Of a stretch of DNA of 64,000 nucleotides, positions 32,753 through 45,044 are shown piece by piece. Under the pieces are notes generated by a model. That model saw nothing but the letters and a program-made list of their open reading frames with translations. It had not been told where the DNA came from and searched no databases. This DNA comes from Stropharia rugosoannulata (Eukaryota > Basidiomycota > Agaricomycetes > Agaricales > Strophariaceae). Both the position numbers and the translations under genes were made by a program. The stretch lies in assembly GCA_028532985.1 (NCBI GenBank), contig JANCIK010000005.1:3416501-3480500 (forward strand), read 5' to 3'. Every line of letters starts with the position of its first letter. Position 1 is the stretch's first letter.

Positions 32753-35006
32753 TCAAACTCGTTGAGTACCACGCTCTTTGACAAGCAGTACCCGTAATAT
32801 AAAGATGCAGACCAAGGAGGCGGATAACATAACCTGAAGCAACATTGTAAGGAACAACGCAAAAATAACCAGAAAGGAAGCTTACACCAGAGAATATTAT
32901 AGCCTTGTACCATAGATACTCATCGCCCAACAGAGCGCCCTGTGCCGGAGCGGCCCCCAGAGCACCGAAACTACCGACCGCCAACGCGATGCCTGTCCGT
33001 GCACTGAATTTCAAAAGTAAAAATATATCCATCATGTTATGGTACAACCACGAAACTTACCCAACTTCATCAGGCCTACGAGCGAGCGACGCCATGCTTG
33101 AGATTGTTAAGGATAGCCCTGTAGTAGATGTGGGTTGACACAAGCGGTTTATGATCTGTGATAATGCACTTACAAGCGCCAGAAATGAATCCGAATATGA
33201 CACTAAACGCGACCAAACCTGCTTTATCGTTGCTACATAAAGAAGTCAGCACCGCATATCTGAGATTTTAGCCGTTCATCAGGCAGACGTACACGCCGAA
33301 AATAGCAAAGATCAGGCCGACATTCGCCAATGTGCATGGAATGAATAAATTGATAGGTCCCACTGAGTCTGCGACGAAGTTTCCTAGAACGCGGCCTACG
33401 GAGCCAGTGCCATTTATGATAGAGAGCTGAAAAAGTATTTTGAATTTAAATGAGATATGGAACTCGACAGGCATAACATCATCCAACTTACAGAATAAAA
33501 CGCAAGGTCTGGATCGATCTTGTGTTGAATGGCAAACAGCTGCAGATAAGTGACTTCGCGAGATTCAGCTATGGACAAGAAATGTTTCAACTAGGGTTTC
33601 TTACCAGGAAAGAAGATGCCAAATTCGCACAAAACAGCCCTAAAATTGGGTACATCAACAATTGATTTCTTTTGAAGTCTCGAATAGTGACACTCACGAA
33701 AGAAGTGCCCAGAGATATGGAACATCTTTAAAGAATCCAAGAATATTTGGCTTATCTCCTCCGTTAGATGAAGATTTGCTGTATGCTGTCCTCATGAGGC
33801 AGTTTCCAATTACGAAACAACCAAGGACAATATAGGCAGTCGCTTGTACAGCCTTTTTGAACCCAATCATAGGAATTAGATGGCTATCCAAGAACGATAA
33901 AATCAACAAGGATAGTAGGAATCAATCAGGTTTGTCCTACTTTAACACTGTATACGGGCGATCAGTAATGCCACAGACAACAACAACAACAACAACAACA
34001 ACAAAAGGCCAACTAACTGATTGGGAAGACGACAGAGCCCATTCCACCTCCACTGAGAACGATCCCTGTGGCAAGTGCTCTTCGCCGTTTGAAATAGTGG
34101 ACGACAATGCTGACGGTCGGCACGAAGCATAGACCCATCCCTATACCGCCAGCTAATCCTTGGCTCAGGAATACCTAGTTATAACTTCATCTCAGATTAC
34201 CACAACCAAAATAAGAATAGATGACGCACCTGATAGTATTTCTCAGGCTTCACAAGGGACAACATAAATAGTCTATTCAAGTTATAACGAAATTAACGTT
34301 GAATGACTGCGCCACAATCTTTTCTAGGAAATCGACTTACGAAATAGTGAAAAGCACAGCGCCTGAAATCTCCAGCACATGGAAGTAACCTGCGTCGAAT
34401 AACTTTCCAGACAGGGAGCCCATGAAGAAGGGCAGCATGAGCTGGACGCTTCCTATCCAGGCAATTTTTGATGATGAGTGTGATCTGAGCAGAAAGCGGG
34501 TATAGTAGTCTTAACAGAACATGATCAATGTATGACCTTAAAGCCAGTAGAGTAAAAACTATCAAACCTTGGAAAACTCCAAATGAATACATGAAGCTGG
34601 TAGATGTCAGTCAGTTGAGGCAGTTAAAAGACCTCGAGTACACGATACACACCCCAGGATTGCGAACATGATAAACCATCTGTTTAACAAAGGTCCCCCA
34701 ATCACGCCTTTTGAATAGGATGGAATAAAAACCGACTCACGCTCCTGTTATTGTCAACCACGCCTGCCTCCCCCCCTCCGGTACTATAGAGGCTCTTTTT
34801 TGCTTTAATGAAGCGCTTGAGGCATCGGTATTTGAATACGGTTCGGTAAGATTGCCTGTATGTGTGATGGACTGGGGGGCCTCGACAGCGGCGGCGGCGG
34901 CAGCAGCGTCTTTCTCCCCTATTACAGTGGGGGAAGATTCTGAGAAATGATGGGTCTCTTCGAGCTGTAGGGTGTCATGAGAAGCTTCTGGCTCGTGACG
35001 AGACAT
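32753..35006 (-). CDS. MFS monocarboxylate-transporter-like protein 1, 476 aa, 15 exons
   Basis: Twelve-helix major facilitator of the SLC16-like fungal group. Exons: 35006-34741, 34679-34653, 34596-34568, 34509-34341, 34272-34230, 34174-34018, 33947-33941 (7 nt), 33883-33698, 33639-33605, 33553-33492, 33426-33293, 33232-33174, 33118-33061, 33003-32886 and 32833-32753; total 1431 nt. The N-terminal 80 residues are cytosolic and Ser/Thr/Glu-rich, with an Ala run (AAAAAAAV). Then: GGRQAWLTITGAWFIMF, GFMYSFGVFQDYYTRF, IAWIGSVQLMLPFFMG, VHYFKRRRALATGIVLSGGG,IMLNHLIPMIGFKKA, FAIQHKIDPDLAFYS, INGTGSVGRVLGNFVAD, ASLARRPDEVGARTGIA and a C-terminus ending in KERGTQRV. No frame is broken. Substrate unknown; monocarboxylates are only the family guess. 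Nearly identical exon layout to transporter 2 immediately downstream in the window. Confidence 0.9.
33941..33947 (-). other. 7-nt microexon of MFS 1
   Basis: Coding-strand tgttaaa, preceded by ...tatacag and followed by gtagga. It joins an exon ending in a single base A to the next exon starting with C, giving I-M-L-N-H in frame. Skipping it would create a stop codon at once. The same position in MFS 2 has a 7-nt exon at 37630-37636. Confidence 0.82.
33976..34005. repeat. Microsatellite (caa)n inside intron 6 of MFS 1
   Basis: About nine caa units (gtt on the coding strand) in the intron just upstream of the 7-nt exon. Length variation here would not change the protein but could affect splicing of the tiny exon. 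Confidence 0.9.
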
Positions 35007-36415
35007 TTTTGAGCCGATGAGAGGTAAACAGAATATAGACTTCGTGAAGACGGTAGTAGCAGACGTGGACGGTGAAGATGTACAAAAAGTCGACTTGTAG
35101 TATTGTACCGTGTTTAAATTTGTTCAGGTATATAATTGTCTCGTCATGCACTGGGTTTATCGAGACCGTTTACCCAACAATCATGAAACTACATCGAGAT
35201 CGCACCGGAGCGCGTTACATATTCGAAAGCACGCGGTCCAAACGCGGTCTCTTCGGAACAAATGCAACTGCACTGCCACTTCCATCGCAACAGAGTCCGT
35301 TTTGCAATAGTTTTACATAATCATGTTTCTCGAGTTTGATTGTAACTCCAAGTGTGTTACCGTTTTTCCTCCGCCGCTCCATGAAAAAATGCGCATTCTG
35401 TACGACCATAACTGCCACCAAGTACCAGGCTCTCTTCTGTTGCATGCATTAGCCGGAAACGGCTGTTGCACGTACTATGAATTCGCTCATCTCTCGACCC
35501 TTCTCGACTCTTTGTGCCCGGCAAAAGAAAAAATGCGCTTCCCATCTTGTTCCCATCAGAGCCGGTTGATGGTAATGAACGGCTGGATAAGTCTACATAA
35601 CAGAAGGTCTGTGCGCCCGTTGGGCCAACCAAGTCGGAACAAAGTGTCATGAAACGCCGCAATAGTACATCGCTTACGCATGTTCGCGCATTCGAAGTGT
35701 GCAATATGCATGGTACATTGGTATCCGCGCAACCGTGTCTGTATCATTGTGCACACCTTCTCTATTATGCACGCTATATAAAACGCATTCATCAGGTGCC
35801 ATCGTGCCATAGTGCGTCTCCTTCAAGGTAGGTATACTACGTATTGCAAGTTGTTTGACAGAAATGTTCATCATCCACTGAGTGGAGCGTCCTGACCAAA
35901 GATTGCGATAATGAGGGTCCAGGCGTATCAGGGCACTATTGAGATATGTAACACGTACAAAACACGCAGCGGGGGAGTATGTTGCTCCGTGGTCAACGTG
36001 TGGCCTTGAATTCAACGCGTTGACAACTTCCAGATACAGCCGGATGAAGCCAAATGCCTTCATATCACGTCGATATCCATGAGTCCACCTGAATATTCTA
36101 CTCTGCTTTTGACATCTCATGTATATAGGCGCACATATCATACATGCATTTGAATAACTGACTACTCAAGCCTGTATGTAACGGGAACCATCACTACCGC
36201 TAATTGCCATGTTATGCAGCAGGATATCACATGCATTTCGTGATATATCGTACACAGACGTTGGACAGTCCGACAGAGGTATCAAGCCATCATAATAATA
36301 AATTTAAATTTAATTACAAGTGTACAATAAGACCGTTACAACGTGTGCTATCATCGTGACATTGGGCCCATGGAAAGCCCATCTACGCATACAAGTGCAT
36401 ACAAGTGCCCCTGTT
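35007..36415. other. Intergenic between the two transporters
   Basis: About 1.4 kb that should hold the promoter of MFS 1 and the 3' end region upstream of it. The ORFs at 35072-35830 on both strands are short and without motifs. No gene is supported. Confidence 0.5.
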
Positions 36416-38669
36416 CTAAACCTTTTGAGTCTTACGCTCTTTTGCTATGAGAGTCCTTGCTACGAAGAAGCATATTGACGATGCTCCGAGCATAACCTAT
36501 AAATCAACACATCAGTGACAATAATTACAGCCCCAGTAGATACAGCTCAGAGAATTAGTACTCACTCCAGAGAATATGATAGGTCTGTGCCATAAAAAGG
36601 CGTCGGTCAACAAAGCGCCCTGCGTCGGAGCAGCGCCGAGGGCGCCGAAGCTTCCAATTGCAAGGCCGATTCCCGTTCGGGCGCTAATACCCAGTATTAC
36701 TTTCAGGCCTGCGTTATACAGGTAGATTTAAGTACTTACCCAACTTCATCAGGCCTCCGAGCAAGGGATGCGACTCCTGATATTGACAGGGATAGCCCTA
36801 TTTAGTCAAAGTTTGCAACATATTAGCTTGTAATTCATGATTTTGAATCCCTGATTAAGACTCACATGCTCCGGATACTAAACCGAAAACAATACTGAAA
36901 GCCAGTAAGCTGCCTTCGGACTTGCTGAAAGAGAAACCTCACAATTAAAACGAAATCTGAAGATAATAAAGAACCATAACTTACACTCCAAATATAGCGA
37001 ATATTAAAGCGACATTGACCACAGTGCATGGGACATAGAGGTTAAGGGGACCACATTTATCCGCAAGAAAATTCATGCTTATACGGCCAAAAGCACCTGT
37101 ACCATTAATTATTGCAATCTAGAAATGTACAAGGTTAAATTATTTAAGGACAAGCTGAAGGTGATTCTGACTGACGGAGTAGAAGGCTATATTTGGATCA
37201 ATGTTGTGTTGTACAGCATATAGCTGTAAGAACGTAACTGCAAACTGTTCAATGAGGAAACCAGACTACTTTGCATGGGAACTTACTGGGAAAGAAAACC
37301 CCGAATTCGGCCAGGATAGCCCTGGATTTGAAAATTTAATGGCTGCGTGGATGACATTAATTAAACCTTAAGATAATGCGTACCCGAAAAGTGTCCATAC
37401 ATATGGTACATCCTTGAAGAATCCCGCTACGTTTGGTTTCTCGGCTTTAAGTGAGGGGGCTTGGACAGGATAAGAGGTCCGGACAAGGGCATTGCCAATA
37501 GCCAGACAGCCAAGCACAACATAGGCAGCTGCTTGAACAGCTTTCTTGAACCCAAGCTGTGGAATTAAGTGGCTAGATTAGAACAAGATCAGACCTTTGA
37601 ATTTAGAACAAGTTAGGAATAATCTTTACTTCATCACTGTTAGGGAATCATGTTTTGTTTAGATCCATTTGTTTATAAGTTCATTGGAAAATAACTCACT
37701 TATAGGAAAGACAACTGAGCCAATTCCACCGCCACTAAGGACAATTCCTGTGGCAAGCGCTCGCCTTCGCTTGAAATAATGAACCACAATACTGGCGGCT
37801 GGTACAAACATGATGCCTATGCCGAGGCCGGCGCCTAATCCGTGACTCAGAAACACCTATTACATCACCCGTCAGATCCGCAGTTGACAAAGACATGAAC
37901 ATTGTCTATATATGGCGTACCTGGTAGTATTGTTGCGGCTTGACAAGTGACAGCATAAATAGACTGCCGAAAGGTTAGTTCGGATGAATACTAATACTAG
38001 CACATGCTTGCTCCACTCACGAGATGGTAAGGATGATGGCACCTGCAATTTGAAGTGCATGGAAATACCCAGCGTCGAATAGCTTGCCGGAGATAGCGCC
38101 GAGGAAAAAGGGAAGCATGAGCTGCAGACTACCTATCCAAGCAATAGCTGATGGCGTATGTGATGAAAGTAGAACGCGAGTGTAGTAATCTTAGTGGGTA
38201 GAACAGTACAATCAGCACTTTTGTCGCAGCATGCCATACAGTCGGTAACATACCTTGAAAGACGCCGAATGAGTACATAATTCTGTGGTTGAAGACCGTT
38301 ACAACTGGCAACAGAAGATAATTTGGGTGACTATGTAACGTACCCTAGAGCCGCAAACATGATGAACCATCTGTAGCCGGTTGTCGCTAAGTTGAATTCT
38401 GCAGACAGTGCGTAGCTCACTTACGCTCCCACAATCGTAAGCCAGGCTTGCATGCCACCTTCCTCACCAATACTGTGAGATGTGGTGTCCGATAACGAAG
38501 TGTTGGATTCTACATCCGTGATGATTGAGCCGACTTGTGGTAGATTTGACTTTCCAGTAAGTGAGACGGCTTTCTCGCTCTCATCGGAAGGTACAACATT
38601 AGTCCACGAAACTGGGATGGAAGTCTTCGCCGAAAGACCGTCCTCTGACTCTGTCCTTTGGTGTGACAT
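36416..38669 (-). CDS. MFS monocarboxylate-transporter-like protein 2, 15 exons
   Basis: Tandem paralogue of MFS 1. Start ATG 38669; first exon 38669-38425, then a 27-nt exon (WFIMFAALG), a 29-nt exon (IMYSFGVFQ), and so on to the stop at 36416. All 15 exons can be paired with those of MFS 1, including the 7-nt exon 37636-37630. Landmarks: GGMQAWLTIVGAWFIMF, DYYTRVLLSSHTPSAIAW, SLQLMLPFFLGAISGKLFDA, VHYFKRRRALATGIVLSGGG, IMMNHLIPQLGFKKAVQA, AVQHNIDPNIAFYS, INGTGAFGRISMNFLADK, ASLARRPDEVG, ISARTGIGLAIGSFGALGAA, and the end AKERKTQKV. The N-terminus lacks the Ala run of MFS 1. Divergence between the copies is large, so the duplication is not recent. The substrate is unknown. Confidence 0.9.
37630..37636 (-). 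other. 7-nt microexon of MFS 2
   Basis: Coding-strand tgatgaa, between acceptor ...ctaacag and donor gtaaag. It gives I-M-M-N-H in frame, homologous to I-M-L-N-H in MFS 1. Confidence 0.82.
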
Positions 38670-41056
38670 TGACCTATGCAGTATGAATCAAGAGATCCAA
38701 GAAGAGGGTGTATGAAGTCTACATTTCAAGAAAATTACATGGCGTTTAAGTATCTTTCTGACATCCTGCGTTGAAACGTCCGAACACAGATCTAGTTAAC
38801 ACTGAGAGCAGCTTGAAAGCGACTGTTTGGACATAACTTGCTCTATGAATACACATTTCCATTAGATTGATTATGACTTCTCGCCGATCGCCTTTGATGT
38901 ATTGATACTCCAATGCATATGAACTTGTACACATACAGATAGCTGCGTATGCACCATCAGTGCTTGGCTGATACATGTTCTCTGAAACCTGTTTTCATCA
39001 AAGCTTTTTTCTGAAGACACCAAAAACCGAACTACTAAATAAATTAACTGCTTCCTACTAGCTATGTCCTTCTTCACACTGTATACTAAATTGTCTCTTC
39101 AGCCAGATTTGCCATAAAGACTCGCTTGTACATTGGATAATTGAAAGACATACTATGTGGAACGGGTAGATAATGCTATTTCTAGCACATCAAGGAGCGA
39201 AACACCGATTCCTATGAGCTCATGCATGGTTCATCAAATTACACGGTCTGTAAAATGATTCTGCGCCGCATCAAGGTACGCAGTGTGCATCCAGGAAAAG
39301 TACTCATATGTTCTAATCATGCGACTCACTGCTGGATATAAATAGGCAATTGTATGTCCATTTATAGCAGCGCCATTACTGCTGTGCTAGGGTATCCCGG
39401 AGTTCACAATGTGCGACGTTGATTGATGCTAAATTCTAGCTTCATGCAAATCTTGGGCATTCAGACCTGGGAAATTTTCCGATAATGCGAATGGTACATA
39501 GGCCTCCTACTGTTTATCTATCTATCTTCTCTCGTAAATTACTACTCTTTCCGTCAAGAGCTGACTCCATCTCATTGAAGACGTGTCCAAATGGAAGAAG
39601 TTGTACCTCGGTAGTCTCTGCCCAATTTTATTGCGAGCCACATTGAACTTGATACAGCAGCACCATTTGCTGGTCGATACCCTGAACTCGACATATATGG
39701 TCACGAAATATAAATAGCACGGATTTCTATAACAAGTAAATTAGTTCTCTGCTAATTCCGCCCATGCGCTTTTGAAGGTTAAAAGTAATCCATAGGCGCC
39801 TTCCATACTTTGTATTAAGATAAGATTGTCTGAAAGTATGCTCTACTATATAGCCAAAGCCTAGCATGAGATCACTGAGAATAGCCGAGTCAGGATTGTT
39901 AGTCATGGAGCTCGACCTGTAAATCCAGACTCTCTCAGGTGAAGCTAGTGTTTCACATCACCCTCACTAGGTCTTCTTTATCATCAAATATCGCGACATT
40001 TTCGAGCAGCGGGGCCAGTCTACAGACCTCGTGTCATGGATCAAAAGAATAGAAGAAAATCGTCAAGTTCCCCATGCCACACAGTGCCTTATCACCGAGA
40101 GCTGACTGGGAGAAAAGATGCCGAAATAACTAGTATGGGCTACGAAACTCAGTGAAAAATGGACTGACCTCAAGTGTGTCAAAATGTAACAAATTCCCAA
40201 CAACTTTATACAAAAAGACTGCATATTTCTTATACCAGTAGTACAAGAAGTAACGTTCAAATATCATGCACAAGGTATACTAGCTTCAGTTCTACAATTT
40301 CATGTCTGCCTTTATTTGATGAGATATATTAGCCCTTACAGTATGGCTTATTACAGCTAATCAGAGCCGAAGACTTGTACTATCATTGGTACTAATCATA
40401 TCACGGATCGGAACAGCTATAACCCATGTGGAGGGGGAGGGATTCATCAAAGTCCTTGGGAAACAAGGCTTCGGGATATCTTCATCATCACTTGGCCTTC
40501 TTTTTATCCCGCGCGAGATTCGAATGTGAAAGAACAAATGCTCTACCCAACGTAGTGCTGAGAGCCGAAACGTCACAGATTACTTATCCTCTGTAAAGTG
40601 TCAAGCTTCAAACTGTTAATAACCAGTTTTGTCTCCGGAAAATTCTCATCTATGTACATCCCGAAACACATTACCTATTGTACTTCCCGTACTCCACATT
40701 TAACATCAACATCAAGATATAATATACGTATGTACATACACTGAAGCAAGCGTTATAAATACAGAAAGCGCAATGGAAGGTTTGTATGTAAAGTAAAGAG
40801 AAGGACAGCGACCATACGGAACGTTGGATTAAAAGCACATGGTCTCTCCCCTTGGGCCTGCGCGCAAGGGAAATGAAGACAGAGATGGTTCAAAAGAAAT
40901 AGATATAGGATCAGTACTGGGGATTGTAGTGTTGCCCCAGACCTTGCATTGCGATACACTGACGTAATGCAATGGTAGTGGCGATGGTGATACAACAATG
41001 AATGAAAGAGAGCAAGGACCCACTCCTCTTCGCCAGCCAGCGTGAATCGCCCACGC
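38670..41056. other. Intergenic, AT-rich, no gene recognised
   Basis: About 2.4 kb between two minus-strand genes. It should contain the promoter of MFS 2 and the 3' untranslated region of the Arg-Asp repeat gene. ORFs are short and none has a recognisable motif. Confidence 0.55.
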
Positions 41057-43697
41057 TTAGGCGCCGTGCACCGACGGCGGCGGGAGGTGACCTTCCGCTC
41101 GCCCAGCAGGAGAGAATAACTCCTGAAACTTGGACGGCGGCTCATCGTCCCCGTCGTCACCATGGTCGTGGTGGCCGTGTTCTTCATGCTCATGGCCATG
41201 CTCGTGGCCATGCTCGTGTTCGTTGTGGTTATCATGCTCCTGGTGGTCGTGCACTTCGTGATGTTCGTGCATAGGCTCCTCGTGATGCTCGTGGCGCTCT
41301 TCCTGCGCTGGCGGTGGCACCGGCGGGCCCGAGCGTTGGCGATCCTCCTCCCGGTCCCGGTCCCTGTCGCGCTCCTTGTAACGGTCGCGGTCGCGGTCAC
41401 GGTACTTGTCTCGATATTTATCCCTGTCGCGCTCCCTGTCCTTATCGCGGTCGCGATCCCTATCCCTCGTAGACCTCGTCCTCTCAGCTCTTTCCCGCTC
41501 CTTCTCCTTCTCACGATAATACCGCTCCTTTTCCTTTTCCTTTTCACGCTCGCGGTCGCGGTCCCTGTCCTTATATCTGTCCCTGTCCCTATCCCGGTCT
41601 CGATCCCGTGTCTGGTCAGGATAGTAAGGCTTCGTCCTGTCGTCATCATATCGCCGCCCGTACTTGTCTCGGCTTTGGTAGCTGTGGCTGCGATAATAGT
41701 CGTCACCCGTTCCCCCGCGCGTCCGGTACTCATCTTTTCTGTATCCCCGATCGCGCTCCCTGTCGCGGTCTCTATCCCGATCTCTGTCCTTGTCCCTAGG
41801 TTTATCCCTCTCCCGTTCACGGTCACGATCACGGCGGTCGCGGTCACGATCCCTGTCTTCGCCAGGATAAGTCACGTATGTTGGATTCATTGCAACGCCA
41901 GCGCCGCCGTGTGCTGCAGAAAGAGGCACATCCTCGTGGACGACACGTAATGGCTCCTCGTGCCCACGTCGTGACCGTTCACGATCCCTGTCGCGATCCT
42001 TCTCCGCATATCTTGCATCGCGTTCCCTATCGCGAGGTCGGTCACTGTAGTAATCCTTGCCATAATATTCCTTGGGATAGTCCCGTGCATGAACTGGTCT
42101 CCCGCCCTCGCGAGGACGATCTTGGTAGGTTCGCTGTAGCAGGTAAAATCAACGGCGTGTTAGTCACATTCTGCGAAATATGTAATATAATCAAGGGAGA
42201 GTCAACGCACGTCGTCGTACCGCCGTGTTTCCGATCGTCTCGGTGGCTGATCATCCCTATGGCGTGGCTTATCATCCGTGTGTCGTTGATCACGTTCACG
42301 GTCCCTGTCGTGCTCGTCATATCTTCTCGTTCGATCCTGCTCAGGCGCCCTCTAGTCAAAAATAAACAGATATTCAGAAGAGGAAAATGTGATAAGTCAG
42401 CAAAAGAGACCGCTCCAGCAGGAGTTTTACAAACCTGTGATGGACCACGAGTAGGGTTGGGTTCCCTCCGTAGTCGTACGGTCTCCTGCCTCGCCAGATC
42501 AGCACCTTGTTCCCGCCGCGACGACGCCCGCCGTGAAACATTACCACTCCCGCTCCCCCCACCCGTACCAGCTGCAACGGCAGCAGCTTCGACTTCGGCG
42601 TTATTAAATGTTACCCGGGGAGAGGGCGGCTTGCGGGGGAGCGGCGGGGGCGACTCGGACCGGGAATGAGCTGGAGCACTGCGGTCGAGGTCCTGTGGGT
42701 GTGGGTGTGCAGGCATAGCCATCGGCATCTGCGCGTGCCCTGGAGGTGGGGTCGAGTATGCGGTAGGATGCTCGAATTCACGCAAGATATTCTGCGATAG
42801 TAATGTTACGATTATCCAGTGTAGGAGTAAGTGTCTGGGGTGGACCCACCTCGACTTCGAGGAAGAGGGTACGCGCGTTCTGTTGGAAAGCGGCGATTTC
42901 GACTGTTTGCCTCTTCGCAAGCTTGCCCTTTGCAGGCGCGGTTTTCGTTAGCCTGGAGAGGCGTAAGTTGTGAGTTTTGAGGGCATATATTCGAAGTTTA
43001 TAAGAGAAAAGGATGTTTAATGCAGCTAGAACGGTATATGAACAAGGAACGCGGTCTAAAGCTGCTCCAAGACATAATAACAGCTGGCAGCATAGGTAAT
43101 CGATCCTGCAGAAATGATAGAATTCCCAAAAAGAACCCTTCATGTGAACAGGTGAGAAGGCAAATTTGAAATCCGTGGACCCTGACAAGTCAGGACGGTC
43201 GGGCTTCCCAACAATGGCATGCAATAATAATGAAGGTAGAAATGAACCAATGATTCAGACGGTGCAGAGGCAAAATAAATTGAAAAGGAATGGGGCACCC
43301 ACCTAGCAGCCTCTTTGCGCAGTTTCTTCGTCGTGTCCTTGCCGAGTACACGCGAGCCCATCTCCAGCATGTCCTTCGTCCTATCAATAAGCTGCATTCC
43401 ATCCGCCCATAGAGCCTTCTTCTCCGCAAGGGCCCCACTTTCAGGTCCCCCTCCGCTCATGCTGAGCTGCATCTGATGTGCATGTCCATTCTCATGCCCA
43501 TGTCCATTGCCCATAGGCGGAGGCACAGGGAGTGGCTGACCGGAATCCATTGACTGGGGAGACTGCGGCTGCATCGGAGCATTGGGGGCAGGTGCGATCT
43601 GCTGCTTTTTGTTGCCACGGCGCAGAAACAAGAAAAATGAGTCATTGAACAGCTCGCGCTGTCCGAATTTGAGTGGGGGAGGTGGGGGCGGAGGCAT
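41057..43697 (-). CDS. Arg-Asp/Arg-Glu repeat protein with His-rich tail, 690 aa, 5 exons
   Basis: Family not recognised. Exons 43697-43303, 42952-42850, 42791-42435, 42351-42211 and 42133-41057 total 2073 nt. The start is MPPPPPPPLKFGQREL. Residues about 90-165 form the only ordinary segment, helical and basic (WADGMQLIDRTKDMLEMGSR, KKLRKEAARLTKTAPAKGKL, IAAFQQNARTLFLEVE); it may be the domain that defines the family. Then come Pro/Ser-rich and Ala/Gly-rich stretches. The last exon is dominated by alternating Arg-Asp, Arg-Glu and Lys-Glu dipeptides (about residues 330-620), like the RD/RE-rich tracts of splicing and nuclear-speckle proteins. It finishes with a His/Glu-rich segment (HEHGHEHGHEHEEHG) that could bind metal ions. 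A nuclear RNA-related role is inferred from composition only. Confidence 0.78.
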
Positions 43698-45044
43698 CCT
43701 GCGCAGGTCCGTCCGCCCAAGCCTTTAGGGTACAGTTCAAGATCTCTAAATTTCTGACGGTAGGGAAGTTGTGGGGAAGACCACGCCGTCAGGTAAGCCA
43801 ACTTTCAACTTTCCACGGTGTGTTCGCGGATTCGCGGGAGTCCGTCTGTGGGTATACAGTGTGCTTGAGCTTCAGAGAAATGCACGGACTTCCAGCCAGT
43901 TGGCGACGACGAGATAGGATCGATCAAGGTGGGGCACCGCCCCGAAAGTTGACAGTCAAGTCTGTTTGTTAGTTCAGCGTGGCACCGATATTCAAGCGGA
44001 GTCAAATCACTTCCAAACTCGTGTTCGGCGCTTATAGCGCACCGCCATCAAACCGCCATATAGAGTACATATTGGCCGGAGTCGGTGTATCCAATTAATG
44101 TCCTGAGCGCTAATTTTTTTATCCCAATTGAAGAATTTGAAAGGCTAGGCCTCTCGGGACGTGTTAAATGCATGACGGTAGTCCGGTAGTAATGTCCTTG
44201 CATTGCCTAGTAGCTGGGGTATTCTTGTAGATGATTATCATCGAATGTGCTGCATATATGATAAGTAATTGCGCCTTATGAGCTATGTACATGTCCTTGT
44301 AGCTCAAGTGTTTTTGAGATGTACTATGAGGCAGTGGTTACGGTGCCTTCGGTCTACACACGTCCGGGACTGTCTGTATTACCGGCAGCAGTACTTTCCC
44401 CCACTTTCTCCTCTCTTACCACACACTAGAATTGACCCCACACTCTGCACTTGAACTATGAGATAAAGCCACTTACTGGAGTAGCTATCCACCATATAGA
44501 GTAGGCAGCCTGGTAGTTATATTTAATCATCTTCTCGTAGGTTCTGCCGTTTAGCCGCATCCAAATAAAACATCGGCTGTAGCAGGCCGTAGCAATGCCA
44601 TGGCATTCAAGTGGGTGTTTTCTCTAACCTTTCTCCTGTCACGCGAATGAGTGGGCACTTTGCATCAACCTCTCTTCGCCACATCAGACGTCATTGATTC
44701 GTTATTCTCCTTATCAATCGTCCTCATAGGATGCGCAGTCGTTTTACTGCGCCTTCTCTGGATATTAAGTAATGAAGTTATTCTAGCCGATGTAATTATA
44801 GCTCAACTGTAAGGCAGAACGGTCACTTGACACGGAAGTTCGTAGAGGCGCTGATGGACGACAGTTCTTATCCCAAGTACGTCAAGCACAGCAATGGAGG
44901 TTATAAAAGGCTGAGCGGTGCGCAGGCGCTCCGCAGTTGCTATTCACCCCATCTACGCGAGGGATCGTATTTAAGAATTCGTGACAACTACAAGAGCTTT
45001 CGTATCTTACTTCGTCGCCAACACCCTCGACTGCCACAACCGTC
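43698..45044. other. Intergenic, divergent promoter region
   Basis: Separates the divergent Arg-Asp repeat gene and the small coiled-coil gene. A TATA-like ttataaaa sits at 44901-44908, 137 bases before the ATG at 45045. No other gene is supported. The frame open from 44827 runs through the next gene in another phase. Confidence 0.5.
44902..44908 (+). promoter_or_regulatory. TATA-like element upstream of the gene at 45045
   Basis: tataaaa, 137 bases upstream of the start codon. Spacing fits a transcription start roughly 90-110 bases before the ATG. Confidence 0.5.

Noticed and set aside
32741..33047. Short minus-strand ORFs as separate membrane proteins
   Set aside because: They are single exons (plus read-through introns) of MFS transporter 1; the 15-exon model accounts for all of them in one frame.
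41162..41950. 262-codon plus-strand ORF rich in Val, Leu and Pro
   Set aside because: It is the reverse complement of the Arg-Asp/Arg-Glu repeat coding exon; alternating charged codons on one strand automatically give an open hydrophobic frame on the other.
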